DNA of 22,000 nucleotides, from the IMG/VR virus record IMGVR_UViG_3300017727_000188, positions 1 through 22,000 of that record; one strand, written 5' to 3'. Numbering within the stretch: the stretch's first letter is position 1; each line of letters begins with the position of its first letter. Shown here one piece after another: positions 1-8,000 of the stretch. Below the pieces are notes generated by a model. That model saw nothing but the letters and a program-made list of their open reading frames with translations. It did no database searches and was not told the DNA's origin. Source of the stretch: a virus. Position numbers and translations under genes: made by a program.

Positions 1-72
1 CATAGAGACCCTAACCTACACTGTATGTCTTTTTCGACCTCTATTTCACTTGCATAAAAAAAAAAATTTGGT

Positions 73-477
73 ATGAAATTTCACCTCACAAAGTTTCCTC
101 ATTATTACGTTACTGATGATGGGAGAGTTTGGACTAAATGGCATACCAAGGGAAATAAGAGTTGGTTAGGAGAATTAAAAGAAGTTGCTCAACACAGACG
201 AGGAGGAGCAAAAGGATACAAAAAAGGTGGATTATACAAAGGAGTAAACATATCAATTAAAGATGAAACTGGAAGAAACATAAAAAGGTTTCGATATTCA
301 GTTCACCGATTAATTGCAGAAACTCTTATAGAGAATCCAAATAATCTAGAGACTGTCAATCATATTGACAACGATAAAAGTAATAATATCGTAGACAATC
401 TTGAGTGGATGGAAAGACATTCTAACTGGAGATTATCTAATGTTAAAAAAGACAGTCTTGGAAGATTTACAAAGTGA
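73..477 (+). CDS. HNH homing-endonuclease-like protein (134 aa)
   Basis: The product resembles small phage HNH endonucleases, which nick or cut DNA at specific sites and often behave as selfish homing elements. The N-terminal third (VTDDGRVW, residues about 14-21) looks like the short strand-turn-strand segment that often precedes the nuclease domain. The C-terminal half carries the HNH_3-type signature: VHRLIAETLIENP followed by VNHIDNDKSNN and NLEWMERHSN, giving His-Asn-His residues in the expected order. The middle is lysine- and glycine-rich, as expected for DNA binding. The length fits a free-standing enzyme. The ATG at 73 follows an 11-base A run (56-66) and has no clear Shine-Dalgarno. 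The first 72 bases hold no gene I can support; one frame is open from base 1 to a TAA at 55-57 and could be the tail of an upstream gene. DNA just downstream looks like the remains of another gene. Confidence 0.85.
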   Translation: MKFHLTKFPHYYVTDDGRVWTKWHTKGNKSWLGELKEVAQHRRGGAKGYKKGGLYKGVNISIKDETGRNIKRFRYSVHRLIAETLIENPNNLETVNHIDNDKSNNIVDNLEWMERHSNWRLSNVKKDSLGRFTK

Positions 478-501
478 ATATATAAAACAAAAAAAATTCC
501 C

Positions 502-507
502 GGAGGT
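502..507 (+). promoter_or_regulatory. Orphan Shine-Dalgarno-like GGAGGT
   Basis: GGAGGT is a near-perfect anti-16S match, yet no ATG, GTG or TTG follows at normal spacing. The nearest is GTG at 526, 18 bases away, which opens only 10 codons. It may be a relic of a translation start lost by mutation, consistent with the fragment around it, or a chance match. Confidence 0.3.
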
Positions 508-531
508 AAAAAAGAGTCTGTAAAAGTGGCA

Positions 532-558
532 TCAAGACGTTCCCAAAAAACGTCTTGA
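532..558 (+). repeat. Perfect 10-bp inverted repeat (hairpin)
   Basis: TCAAGACGTT (532-541) and AACGTCTTGA (549-558) are exact reverse complements around the 7-base loop CCCAAAA. The RNA could fold into a stable hairpin. It is not followed by a T tract on either strand, so a standard intrinsic terminator is unlikely. It lies in the suspected gene fragment just ahead of the 48-residue ORF. Confidence 0.6.
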
Positions 559-590
559 ATATATACCAATGAAAGGTGCGTATTATTACT

Positions 591-737
591 ATGAACATTT
601 CAATCGAGACCTATGAGAGGGAACTACTGATAGAGGCACTTGAATATAGATTAGAGAATGACGAGGGGTTAATAAGAGATTATAGCACGAAGGAAGAATT
701 AACGTATTTGTTAGAAAGGTTATCAGAGGACTTCTAA
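591..737 (+). CDS. Small acidic hypothetical protein (48 aa)
   Basis: An open frame runs from ATG 591 to TAA 735-737 and encodes a 48-residue protein beginning MNISIETYERELLIEALEYR. It holds 11 Glu and 3 Asp against 4 Arg and 1 Lys. The spacing of Leu, Ile and Tyr suggests two amphipathic helices joined at about residues 24-33 (DEGLIRDYST). Small acidic helical proteins of this kind are common in cyanophage genomes, but I cannot name a family or function. A GAAAGG sequence lies about 14 bases upstream, which is long for a ribosome-binding site. The coding reading rests on composition and the lack of any better use of this stretch. Confidence 0.5.
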   Translation: MNISIETYERELLIEALEYRLENDEGLIRDYSTKEELTYLLERLSEDF

Positions 738-746
738 ATAATGATA

Positions 747-773
747 ACAGCGTTGACTTGAGTGGAACGCTGT
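747..773. repeat. Operator-like dyad overlapping the promoter at 753-781
   Basis: ACAGCGTT (747-754) and AACGCTGT (766-773) are perfect 8-bp inverted repeats with an 11-base spacer. The left arm covers the first two bases of the -35 box and the right arm ends two bases before the -10 box. Such placement is typical of a site where a dimeric repressor would block RNA polymerase. No cognate regulator is seen in the window. Confidence 0.45.
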
Positions 774-781
774 GTTATAAT
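753..781 (+). promoter_or_regulatory. Strong sigma70-type promoter upstream of the glycosyltransferase-like gene
   Basis: TTGACT (753-758) and TATAAT (776-781) are separated by 17 bases. A TGT precedes the -10 box, giving an extended -10. The predicted start of transcription is near 788, leaving a leader of roughly 18 bases before ATG 806. In T4-like phages such host-type promoters drive early genes, so this gene may be expressed apart from the late structural genes downstream. Confidence 0.7.
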
Positions 782-805
782 AACATTATCAATTATTAGT
801 TGAGC

Positions 806-1552
806 ATGGCTAAAGGATTTACAGTAAAGACTGCTGCACCGACTCCAAAGAAAGAAGAGTTTAACCTAGAGGCAGCAAAGGAAATTATTCGTGGTAAGAC
901 AGTAGTATTCTGTTTACCTGGTAGGGGATGTTCATACACATTTTTGAAATCCTTCGTACAACTTTGTTTTGACCTTGTGCAATCTGGTGCAAGTATTCAG
1001 ATCAGTCAAGATTATTCATCGATGGTGAACTTTGCAAGATGCAAGTGTCTTGGTGCGAATGTTCTCAGAGGACCATCACAGAAACCATGGGATGGTAAGT
1101 TAGAGTATGATTATCAGTTATGGATTGATAGTGATATTGTATTTGATACAGAGAAGTTCTTCCGTCTTGTAGCAATGGAGAAAGATATTGCTGCTGGTTG
1201 GTATATGACTGAGGATGGTCGCACGACAAGTGTTGCCCACTGGTTAGAGGAAGGAGACTTTAGGAATAATGGTGGTGTGATGAACCATGAGACTGGCGAG
1301 TCAATGTCGAAGCGTAAGAAGCCGTTCACAGTTGATTACACAGGTTTTGGATGGGTTCTGATTAAGAAGGGAGTCTTTGAGAGTCTTCCATATCCTTGGT
1401 TTGCTCCGAAGATGCAAACGTTTGAATCAGGAGAGGTCCAAGATATGTGTGGAGAGGATGTGAGTTTCTGTCTTGATGCAATCGAGAAAGGTTATGAGAT
1501 CTGGTGTGATCCTGTGATTCGTGTTGGGCATGAAAAAATGCGCGTGATCTAA
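806..1552 (+). CDS. GT-A-type glycosyltransferase-like protein (248 aa)
   Basis: The protein has the layout of a GT-A fold sugar transferase. A beta-strand and loop (VVFCLPGRGCSYTF) come first, then an Asp-x-Asp motif in WIDSDIVF (D108-S-D110), which in such enzymes binds the metal and nucleotide-sugar. A late GEDVSFCLDAIEKG (about 216-229) resembles the (E/D)D motif near the catalytic base, and a final strand ends VIRVGHEK with His242. No signal peptide or membrane segment is evident, so it would act in the infected cell's cytoplasm; the acceptor is unknown. An in-frame TTG at 800 would add two residues, but ATG 806 gives the natural start MAKGF. Neither has a strong Shine-Dalgarno. The gene has its own promoter and is followed by a terminator-like hairpin, so it looks like an independent unit. 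The exact family is uncertain. Confidence 0.6.
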   Translation: MAKGFTVKTAAPTPKKEEFNLEAAKEIIRGKTVVFCLPGRGCSYTFLKSFVQLCFDLVQSGASIQISQDYSSMVNFARCKCLGANVLRGPSQKPWDGKLEYDYQLWIDSDIVFDTEKFFRLVAMEKDIAAGWYMTEDGRTTSVAHWLEEGDFRNNGGVMNHETGESMSKRKKPFTVDYTGFGWVLIKKGVFESLPYPWFAPKMQTFESGEVQDMCGEDVSFCLDAIEKGYEIWCDPVIRVGHEKMRVI

Positions 1553-1581
1553 GGATCATGAGTGCTTATGTGTTAATGGTG

Positions 1582-1590
1582 TGTTATACT
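1582..1590 (+). promoter_or_regulatory. Extended -10-like element
   Basis: TGTTATACT contains TG-n plus TATACT and repeats the TGTGTTATA context of the stronger promoter at 753-781. No good -35 box lies at the expected distance (GTGCTT at 1562-1567). A transcript would start inside the GC-rich hairpin at 1591-1610, which argues against strong function. Confidence 0.25.
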
Positions 1591-1617
1591 GGGTGGGGTT
1601 ATTCCCGCCCGTTTATT
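1591..1617 (+). terminator. Rho-independent terminator-like hairpin
   Basis: GGGTGGG (1591-1597) pairs with CCCGCCC (1604-1610) across a 6-base loop, with one T-G wobble. It is followed by GTTTATT, a short and imperfect T tract. The GC-rich stem stands out in AT-rich surroundings and lies 38 bases after the glycosyltransferase-like gene, so it probably ends that transcript. Confidence 0.5.
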
Positions 1618-1640
1618 AAAAAATCGCGAAAGAACAAATT

Positions 1641-1790
1641 ATGGCAAAGATTAAGAAGAGTCTAACTGGTAACTTGATGATTGAGTCGCAACCAAAGAAG
1701 ACTCGACAGGGTTCAGGACAACATACAAAGTATGCTTCTTCATCCGGTAATCCCAAACCAAAGCGTTATCGTGGACAAGGAAGAGGTTGA
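1641..1790 (+). CDS. Small, strongly basic conserved phage protein (49 aa)
   Basis: ATG 1641 to TGA 1788-1790 encodes a 49-residue protein starting MAKIKKSLTGNLMIESQPKK and ending in a K/R/G-rich tail (KPKRYRGQGRG). It has 8 Lys and 4 Arg against a single Glu, so it is highly basic and likely to bind nucleic acid or an acidic surface. From memory, very similar proteins of about 50 residues with IES-x-PKKTRQG and YRGQG motifs recur in cyanophage genomes; I cannot verify this here. No cysteine or metal-binding pattern is present. It stands alone between a terminator-like hairpin and a promoter that overlaps its 3' end. Function unknown. Confidence 0.75.
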   Translation: MAKIKKSLTGNLMIESQPKKTRQGSGQHTKYASSSGNPKPKRYRGQGRG

Positions 1791-1801
1791 ATAGATATAA
1801 T
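1772..1801 (+). promoter_or_regulatory. Sigma70-like promoter candidate upstream of the 225-aa gene
   Basis: TGGACA (1772-1777, five of six consensus bases) and TATAAT (1796-1801) are 18 bases apart. Transcription would begin near 1808, about 11 bases before ATG 1819. It overlaps the 3' end of the small basic gene, so the -35 match may partly reflect coding sequence. Confidence 0.4.
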
Positions 1802-1818
1802 CAGTTGTAAACTTTTGT

Positions 1819-2496
1819 ATGTCCTGTTTGATTGCAAATCTTCCTTCACAGGAAGTATGGGTACGTAAAGAGTATCTAACTGATCATCAGTCTGGTCATG
1901 GAGAATTCGTAAAGGGCGTCTGGGTATCGGTTAAATCGATTCCTGGGCGTGCTTTTTATTTTGAGACATACTTACCAGAGTATGCGGCAATGTATGATAA
2001 ACTGCCTATCAGTGCCTTTGTAACCGATCCTGAGACTCCTACACCTGATATGAGTCTACCTAACCTGCAATTCTGGAATTGTATGGACTATGGAGTTGTA
2101 TCAGTAGATAAGAAGTTCATTGGTTCAATGGACTTTGAGTGTTATACAAGGGATCATGGTAATGTAAAGGGTACTTATATCTGTACGATTGATAATTATC
2201 ATCATGATCCAGATTATGTTGATTGGGCAACGAGTGAAAATCCTGCTGAACACAAGTCTCATAACTTGATTGAGTTGGAGAATGGTCAATATGCACTCTA
2301 TCCAAATAATAGACTACGCATTTATGACAATAGTTTGACACCAGTCGAACCAAAGATGCCTGACTTTAAGGTATCAACGCAGTACTACCAGGTAGAAAAT
2401 GGATTTGATCGACTCGGAATGGGTCGTGAAGATGAATATTTCTGGAAAACTGCTAAAGAACAAATAAATAACGAAAAAGAGGAGAACAATGGGTAA
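1819..2496 (+). CDS. Hypothetical protein (225 aa) upstream of the baseplate genes
   Basis: A complete gene from ATG 1819 to TAA 2494-2496. The protein is soluble in character, with no signal peptide or membrane segment, and is rich in aromatic and acidic residues (for example VWVRKEYL, FWNCMDYGVV, YICTIDNYHHDPDYVDW). The last 25 residues are charged (EDEYFWKTAKEQINNEKEE) and probably helical. I do not recognise a named domain. I have a recollection that similar proteins lie next to gp25 in marine T4-like phages, but this is unverified. Its last 8 bases overlap the next gene, so the two are probably co-translated. A role in tail or baseplate formation is only a guess from position. Confidence 0.8.
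   Translation: MSCLIANLPSQEVWVRKEYLTDHQSGHGEFVKGVWVSVKSIPGRAFYFETYLPEYAAMYDKLPISAFVTDPETPTPDMSLPNLQFWNCMDYGVVSVDKKFIGSMDFECYTRDHGNVKGTYICTIDNYHHDPDYVDWATSENPAEHKSHNLIELENGQYALYPNNRLRIYDNSLTPVEPKMPDFKVSTQYYQVENGFDRLGMGREDEYFWKTAKEQINNEKEENNG
2463..2470 (+). promoter_or_regulatory. Late-promoter-like AATAAATA
   Basis: AATAAATA differs from the T4-type late box TATAAATA at one base and ends 19 bases before ATG 2489, nearly the same spacing as the perfect box ahead of gp8. It could start a late transcript covering the 73-aa gene, gp25, gp6 and the giant gene. It lies within coding sequence, so chance is a real alternative. Confidence 0.3.
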
Positions 2497-2710
2497 CTCA
2501 CCAGTAGATAGAAACAAAAATTACATGCAAGAAGTGTGGGGGACAACAAGTTTGATCACAGATTACTGGTCACTTCCTGGTGAATCACCTCAGGATACTC
2601 CTGTGGAGTTGAAAGAAGTGTTAAATGATGAAGCAAAACCTATTGATGGTGCAAAAAAGCAGGTACTTTCGGAAGGATCATCTTATGATTCTATTCCAAA
2701 TCGATACTAA
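2489..2710 (+). CDS. Small hypothetical protein (73 aa)
   Basis: ATG 2489 overlaps the end of the upstream gene by 8 bases and has a clear ribosome-binding site, GAGGAG at 2479-2484. The product is hydrophilic with a central YWSLPGESPQDTPVE stretch and a C-terminal SSYDSIPNRY. It lacks membrane segments and known motifs. Its proline- and serine-rich composition suggests a partly disordered protein, perhaps a scaffold-type or minor virion factor, but no function can be assigned. It sits 36 bases ahead of gp25 in what looks like one operon. Confidence 0.75.
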   Translation: MGNSPVDRNKNYMQEVWGTTSLITDYWSLPGESPQDTPVELKEVLNDEAKPIDGAKKQVLSEGSSYDSIPNRY

Positions 2711-2746
2711 CCATTATAGATAGTATGTTGAAGTGTATCAGAACAG

Positions 2747-3145
2747 ATGCCAACTAAGCGTTCACGTAGTTTTAGGGATATCAGTCTATCTTTTAAACGT
2801 CATCCCATAACAAACGATGTAACAATTCTCAAAAATGAGGATGCAATCAAGAGATCTGTTATAAATCTAATCCGAACCCGTGTCGGAGAGAGATTCTTTA
2901 ACGATATCTTGGGAACATCAGTTGGCGATTCACTTTTTGAATTAAATTCATTTGATAATGACATCATAAGGGAAGAAATTATTACATTATTGAAGAACTA
3001 TGAACTTAGAATTGAACTGACCAATGTTTTTGTCGAGGGTCAGGATGATACTAACGAATTATTCATCCAAATTGACTATGATATTGTTGGATTACCACTT
3101 CCCACACAGGCAATAGAGTTTATCTTACAACCTTCTAGGATATAA
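2747..3145 (+). CDS. 25: Baseplate wedge protein gp25 (132 aa)
   Basis: This is the gp25/gpW family protein of contractile tails. In T4 and other contractile systems gp25 joins the wedge core (gp6, gp7) and helps start sheath assembly at the baseplate. The length of 132 residues equals that of T4 gp25. The family core is visible: SFRDISLSFKRHP near the N-terminus, then IKRSVINLIRTRVGERFF (about 34-51) with the conserved R-x-GER stretch, and later a strand IQIDYDIVG. The start ATG 2747 has only a weak GAAG-type ribosome-binding site. Its stop codon overlaps the gp6 start by one base (TAATG at 3143-3147), so the two are likely translationally coupled. Confidence 0.95.
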   Translation: MPTKRSRSFRDISLSFKRHPITNDVTILKNEDAIKRSVINLIRTRVGERFFNDILGTSVGDSLFELNSFDNDIIREEIITLLKNYELRIELTNVFVEGQDDTNELFIQIDYDIVGLPLPTQAIEFILQPSRI

Positions 3146-5055
3146 TGGCATTCAATCAGTTTACAAATCTCGATTTTAATGATATCCGAGAGCAGATAAA
3201 GGATTATCTGAGGTCAAATAGTAATTTTACGGACTTTGACTTTGAAGGATCAAACTTTTCGATCCTAATCGACACGTTAGCATATAATTCATACGTTACT
3301 GCCTACAACACTAACATGGCAGTGAACGAATCGTTCATTGATAGTGCGACATTAAGAGAGAATGTCGTATCTTTAGCAAGAAATATTGGATATGTCCCCA
3401 GATCGAAGAAAGCAGCAACCGCAAGAATCACTTTTGGTGCATCTGTTAACGCTAGATCGGTTGTATTGAAGAAAGGTGTTGTTGCACTGGGTGGTGCGAA
3501 CAATGCAAACTACATTTTCTCGATTCCAGAGGACATTACAGCAACTCCGAACTCCTCAGGACTCGTAACATTTAGCAATATTGAGATTTTAGAAGGAAAT
3601 TTACTGAAAAAGACGTTTTTGGTGAATGATTCCCAACCAGATGCAAAATATATCCTACCAAATAGCAATATTGACACCTCTACCATCCGTGTTCGGACGA
3701 TTGGAACTTCAATAGAGGAATATTCACCATATACAAACATTTTTAACGTCGATGCCGAGACTCGTTTGTATCTTGTGCAAGAAATTGCGGATGAAAGATA
3801 CCAAATTCTCTTCGGAGACAATATTTTAGGTAAAAGACCCCCTGATGGAAGTAGGATTGAGGTTACCTATATTGAAACAACCGGTGAAGCAGCAAATGGC
3901 GCAAGCAATTTCACATTCTCTGGACAATTGGTTGCAAAAAGTGAAGGAAAGGATAGAAATGTAACAAATAACATCTCCGCCATAACGACCCTACAAGCAG
4001 CAGAACAGGGTGATGAGATAGAGAGTATCGATACCATCAAATACCTTGCTCCTAGGGTCTATGCATCGCAGTACAGAGCGGTCACTGCTAATGATTACAC
4101 TAGTCTGATACCTTTTCTGTATCCTAACGTTGAATCTGTCTCTGCATACGGTGGTGAAGAACTTGATCCCCCACAATACGGCAAAGTTTTTATAACAATC
4201 AAACCTAAAAATGGTGATTTCCTTTCTGACGTGGCAAAGAACACGATTAAGAACAAATTAAAGGATTACACTATTGCTGGTATCAGACAAGAGTTTATAG
4301 ATCTTAAATATCTGTATGTGGAGTACGATAGCACTGTCTCATACGACCCAGGAACTGTTACAAGCACTGAAGACTTGTATAGTAGAGTCACAAATGCAAT
4401 TGTAAGTTACTCCAAGTCAACTGATATCAATTCTTTCGGTGGAAGACTGAAGTATAGTAAACTCCTTCGTCAAATTGATAATGTTGATACTGGAATTACT
4501 TCAAACATCACTAATCTTGTGATGAGAAGGAATTTGGTTCCTGCATATGACCAACTTGCAAATTATGAACTCTGTTATGCAAACAAATTCCATGCTGAAG
4601 TGGAAGGTTTCAATATTAGGTCATCTGGATTTAGAATTTCTGGTATTGACGGAACTCTTTTCCTGACTGATGTCCCTGATACCAGTATTACCATTCCAGG
4701 AAGACCTGCTCAGGTTGCACCAACGACTGGATCAATGTCAGTCATCAAATTTAATGAAAGTAATGAGATTATTACTGTTATTGAAGATGCAGGATCTGTT
4801 GATTACGTAAAAGGTGAGATTATCCTCTTTCCAATCAATATTTCATCGACTTCACTACCAAATCGAATTGAAATTGGAGTCACACCCGAATCAAATGATA
4901 TTGTCGCAAAAGAGAACCTTTATATCATCCTAGATACTACAGGAAAAAGTGTTTTAACACTTAAAGAAGATTTAGTTACTTCTGGGTCAAGTAGATCTGG
5001 TACAAACTACGTTCCTCCTTCAAGTTACACTAGCAGCACGAAATTTACTCGATAA
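3145..5055 (+). CDS. 6: Baseplate wedge protein gp6 (636 aa)
   Basis: Gp6 forms the inner ring of the contractile-tail baseplate, dimerising around the hub and binding gp25 and gp7. The length is close to T4 gp6 (about 660 aa). The N-terminal region has the family hallmark of a helix rich in Tyr and Asn (LAYNSYVTAYNTNMAVNES, residues about 45-63), followed by FIDSATLRENVVSLARNIGY. The middle includes VTANDYTSLIPFLYPNVESV, typical of gp6 and gpJ-type baseplate proteins. The C-terminal part is beta-rich and ends in a Ser/Thr-rich tail (SGSSRSGTNYVPPSSYTSS). A ribosome-binding site AGGA lies at 3137-3140. The ATG overlaps the gp25 stop, and the giant gene begins 3 bases after this stop. Confidence 0.95.
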   Translation: MAFNQFTNLDFNDIREQIKDYLRSNSNFTDFDFEGSNFSILIDTLAYNSYVTAYNTNMAVNESFIDSATLRENVVSLARNIGYVPRSKKAATARITFGASVNARSVVLKKGVVALGGANNANYIFSIPEDITATPNSSGLVTFSNIEILEGNLLKKTFLVNDSQPDAKYILPNSNIDTSTIRVRTIGTSIEEYSPYTNIFNVDAETRLYLVQEIADERYQILFGDNILGKRPPDGSRIEVTYIETTGEAANGASNFTFSGQLVAKSEGKDRNVTNNISAITTLQAAEQGDEIESIDTIKYLAPRVYASQYRAVTANDYTSLIPFLYPNVESVSAYGGEELDPPQYGKVFITIKPKNGDFLSDVAKNTIKNKLKDYTIAGIRQEFIDLKYLYVEYDSTVSYDPGTVTSTEDLYSRVTNAIVSYSKSTDINSFGGRLKYSKLLRQIDNVDTGITSNITNLVMRRNLVPAYDQLANYELCYANKFHAEVEGFNIRSSGFRISGIDGTLFLTDVPDTSITIPGRPAQVAPTTGSMSVIKFNESNEIITVIEDAGSVDYVKGEIILFPINISSTSLPNRIEIGVTPESNDIVAKENLYIILDTTGKSVLTLKEDLVTSGSSRSGTNYVPPSSYTSSTKFTR

Positions 5056-5058
5056 GAA

Positions 5059-8000
5059 ATGTCAGATAGTAAAGTAAAAATCTCCAATATTCTGGAAAGT
5101 CAACTTCCAGAATTCATTTTAGATGACAATCCGCTTTTTAAAGACTTTTTGGAGCAATACTATCTGTCTCAGGAAAGTGAGTACGGAACAGTAAGTCTTG
5201 GCGAAAATATTGCAGATTTAAAGAATATTGATAGTTTTGTAAATCTTAAATTTACACGAACTACACCAAAACTGACTAAATTCATTTCAAACGATGCTGA
5301 CATCATTGAAGTTACTAATCATTTAGGATTTTTACCAAAAAATGGAATTGTAAAGATCAATAATGAGATTTTTACGTATACTGGTAAAACTTCGTATGCT
5401 CAGAAGGTAATTCAGTTTGATCCGACTGCTAATACCATCAAATTGTCATCTACTGTTGGTTTAGATTCGTTCAGAGCACAAACTATCATTTTTGATGCAT
5501 CATTCTCAAGTGTTGTTGCTGGAAGAACGTATTATGTCACTGAAGTTATAGATTCCAGCACTATTACAATTTCTGATAACGAAGAGGCACTTGATGATGT
5601 ACTTATTCTAGAAGATACAAACCCATTAGGTACAACTCTTCCTACTATTACTAGTTTTGCATTTACTGGATGCATTAGAGGTTTTTCTGGTATTGATAAT
5701 GTCACGAATGGAGAGTATTTAAACTTTAATTCTAGTAGGTCGGAATTTCACGATGAAGGAACACCTCTTACTAATCTTGGTTTAGTATTCTTAGCAGAAT
5801 TTTTCAGGAAGTATAAAAAGTTATTCTTACCTGGGATTGAGGATAGACAGTTCCAAAGCGTTAATATCGATAACATTCTTTCAAGGGCAAGAGACTTCTA
5901 CAGTTCAAAGGGAACTGACATTTCATTGAAGATTCTCTTCAGTGTTCTATTCGGAAAGTTTATTGAGGTTCTGAAACCATTTGATAATACAATTCAGGCA
6001 TCATCTGCTAACTTCTCACTTTCAGATGTTATCGTTGTTGAAACTATCAGTGGAGACTCAACTAAACTAGGAGAAACCACTATACTACAAGGATCAACTG
6101 ATACTCCAACTGCAAAGGGTGTTGTATCAAGAGTTGAACCTGTACTCGTGAATGGAAATTACTATTATAAGTTATTTTTCCCTAAAGATGCGATTGAAAA
6201 TACATTCAATACTAGTAAGAAAACTAAAGTCATAGGTCTTGGTGCTTCAACTTCAACTCTGACTGTAGATTCCACTATTGGGTTTCCACAAAATGGTTCA
6301 TTCCTCCATCCTGATAATGATGGTCTAACAGAGGTCACTTATACTAGCAAGAGTGCTAACCAGTTCTTTGGATGTGTAGGACTGTCTACTACATTTTCAG
6401 AGAATGACCCCATCACTGATGGAAATTATGTCTTTGGTTATGAAGACAATGATATTAATAAGTTGGTTACGATGCGAGTTGTCGGCAGCATTGTGGGAGT
6501 TGCAGATAACAAACGTAATACAAGTCAGTTCAGAAAAGGAGATATACTGTCTGTAAAACATCTTGGAGAGAAAGTAGATGAATCAGACGTAAGATTCAAC
6601 AGATGGTTCTACAATAATGCAGTAATCACACATGTTCAGAAAATTATCGGAACATCTTCTATTGAAACTGTAGTTGATCACCATTTACATCTTGGAGATA
6701 AAGTAGATATTCTACTGAAGAATGATCGTACTGTTAAAGAAGCAAATTGCACAGTTAGTTCTATAATCAACAGAAAGCAATTTTCAGTTACTGGAAATAG
6801 TCTTCCATTTGATGTTAATACCGCATACCTTGTTAAGAAAAAACTTGACTTTGCAAGTACAAATTTCAACGAGCATGGTGTTTTAGCAAATATTCAGAAT
6901 ACCTTTGTTGATACAGAAAAGAACGCATACGTTGCATTTTCGGGACTTCCTGGTTACGACAACGTAACAGTTACTGACAGAGCGAAGACATTTGGTGGTG
7001 GTGATATAAACCTAGTTGATAATGAGATCACTATCAACAATCACAACTTTGAAAATGGTGAACAGTTATACTATGAACTAACTTCTGGATCTTCCGGTAT
7101 TTCAACAGGAACGTACTTTGCTTCTGTAATTGATACTAATAATATAAAATTAGCATATAGTCGTTCGTCTGTTGCCGATCAAAATCATGTTATTATTGCT
7201 GGAATTGGATTAACTAGTCAGCACAAATTGACCCCATCTTCCATATTTGGAAAGAATATAGTCAATCAGAATAATTTCAAAAGAATTAATAGAATACCAA
7301 AACAAGCACTTGATCATAGTGATATTGTTGGACCAATCGGTGTTTCTTTAAATGGTGTTGAATTCCAATCGCCAATTTCAAGTGACTCAATCTTCTATGG
7401 TCAGATAGACAAAATTAATATTCTGAATGCTGGAACTGGTTATGATATTGTAAATGCACCCGAGATTGGAGTTGGAGATACTGCTGGAAGTAGTGGTGCT
7501 CTTCTTATAGGTCAGTTCAAAGGAAAAGTTGAAGATGTTATTCTTACTTCTCCTGGTTTCAATTATATAGATACTCCTATTGTAAAAATTAGCGGAGGAA
7601 ATGGAACAGAAGCACTTGCTGAAGCAAGAATGAGAGGATTGACTTATATTGTCACCTTTGTTGATAATGCACGAACTCAGCAATCTGACGTAATCAATAT
7701 ACCAGGACATAGATTCTCAGACGGAGAAGAGGTCATATATTCTAGTTCAGGAACTCCCATTGGTGCTGGTAGCACTTCTGTTGGATTTACTACAACCAGA
7801 CTGACATCTGGTGCGGTATATTTTATTGCGAAGGTTGATGATGATCATGTTTCGCTTTCTGTCACAAAAGAAAAGGCATTAGCTAAAACTGTAATTAATA
7901 TGAATGCTTTTGGAAATGGTACTCATAAATTTACATCAAGAGCAAATAGAAAGGTTATTGATAGAATCAATATTACAAAATCTACTGACGATTTCTCCAA

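Larger units (their letters stand above)
479..616 (+). pseudogene. Possible decayed gene fragment downstream of the HNH gene
   Basis: One frame reads like natural protein on both sides of a single TAA (521-523). Before it is YIKQKKFPEVKKSL. After it come 30 residues including KWHQDVPKKRLEYIPMKG and YYYYEHFNRDL, ending at TGA 614-616. No ATG lies between the TAA and Met at 569, so the 30-residue part cannot be made whole from a normal start. The amphipathic, Lys/Tyr-rich composition suggests a former coding region, not random AT-rich DNA. A possible reading is that the homing endonuclease inserted into, or replaced part of, a small gene. Alternatively, only the 15-residue peptide from 569 is translated, or nothing is. 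I do not recognise the family. Confidence 0.3.

Noticed and set aside
1-57. Frame open from base 1 to a TAA at 55-57, possible end of an upstream gene
   Set aside because: Only 18 codons are visible and nothing in them is recognisable; other frames are equally open by chance.
733-740. TCTAAATA resembling a late box before the glycosyltransferase-like gene
   Set aside because: One mismatch, 66 bases from the start codon, and overlapping a stop codon; the sigma70-type promoter just downstream explains the region better.
800-805. TTG start at 800 for the glycosyltransferase-like gene
   Set aside because: ATG at 806 is two codons downstream and gives a typical MAKGF start. Neither start has a strong ribosome-binding site, so the common codon was preferred.
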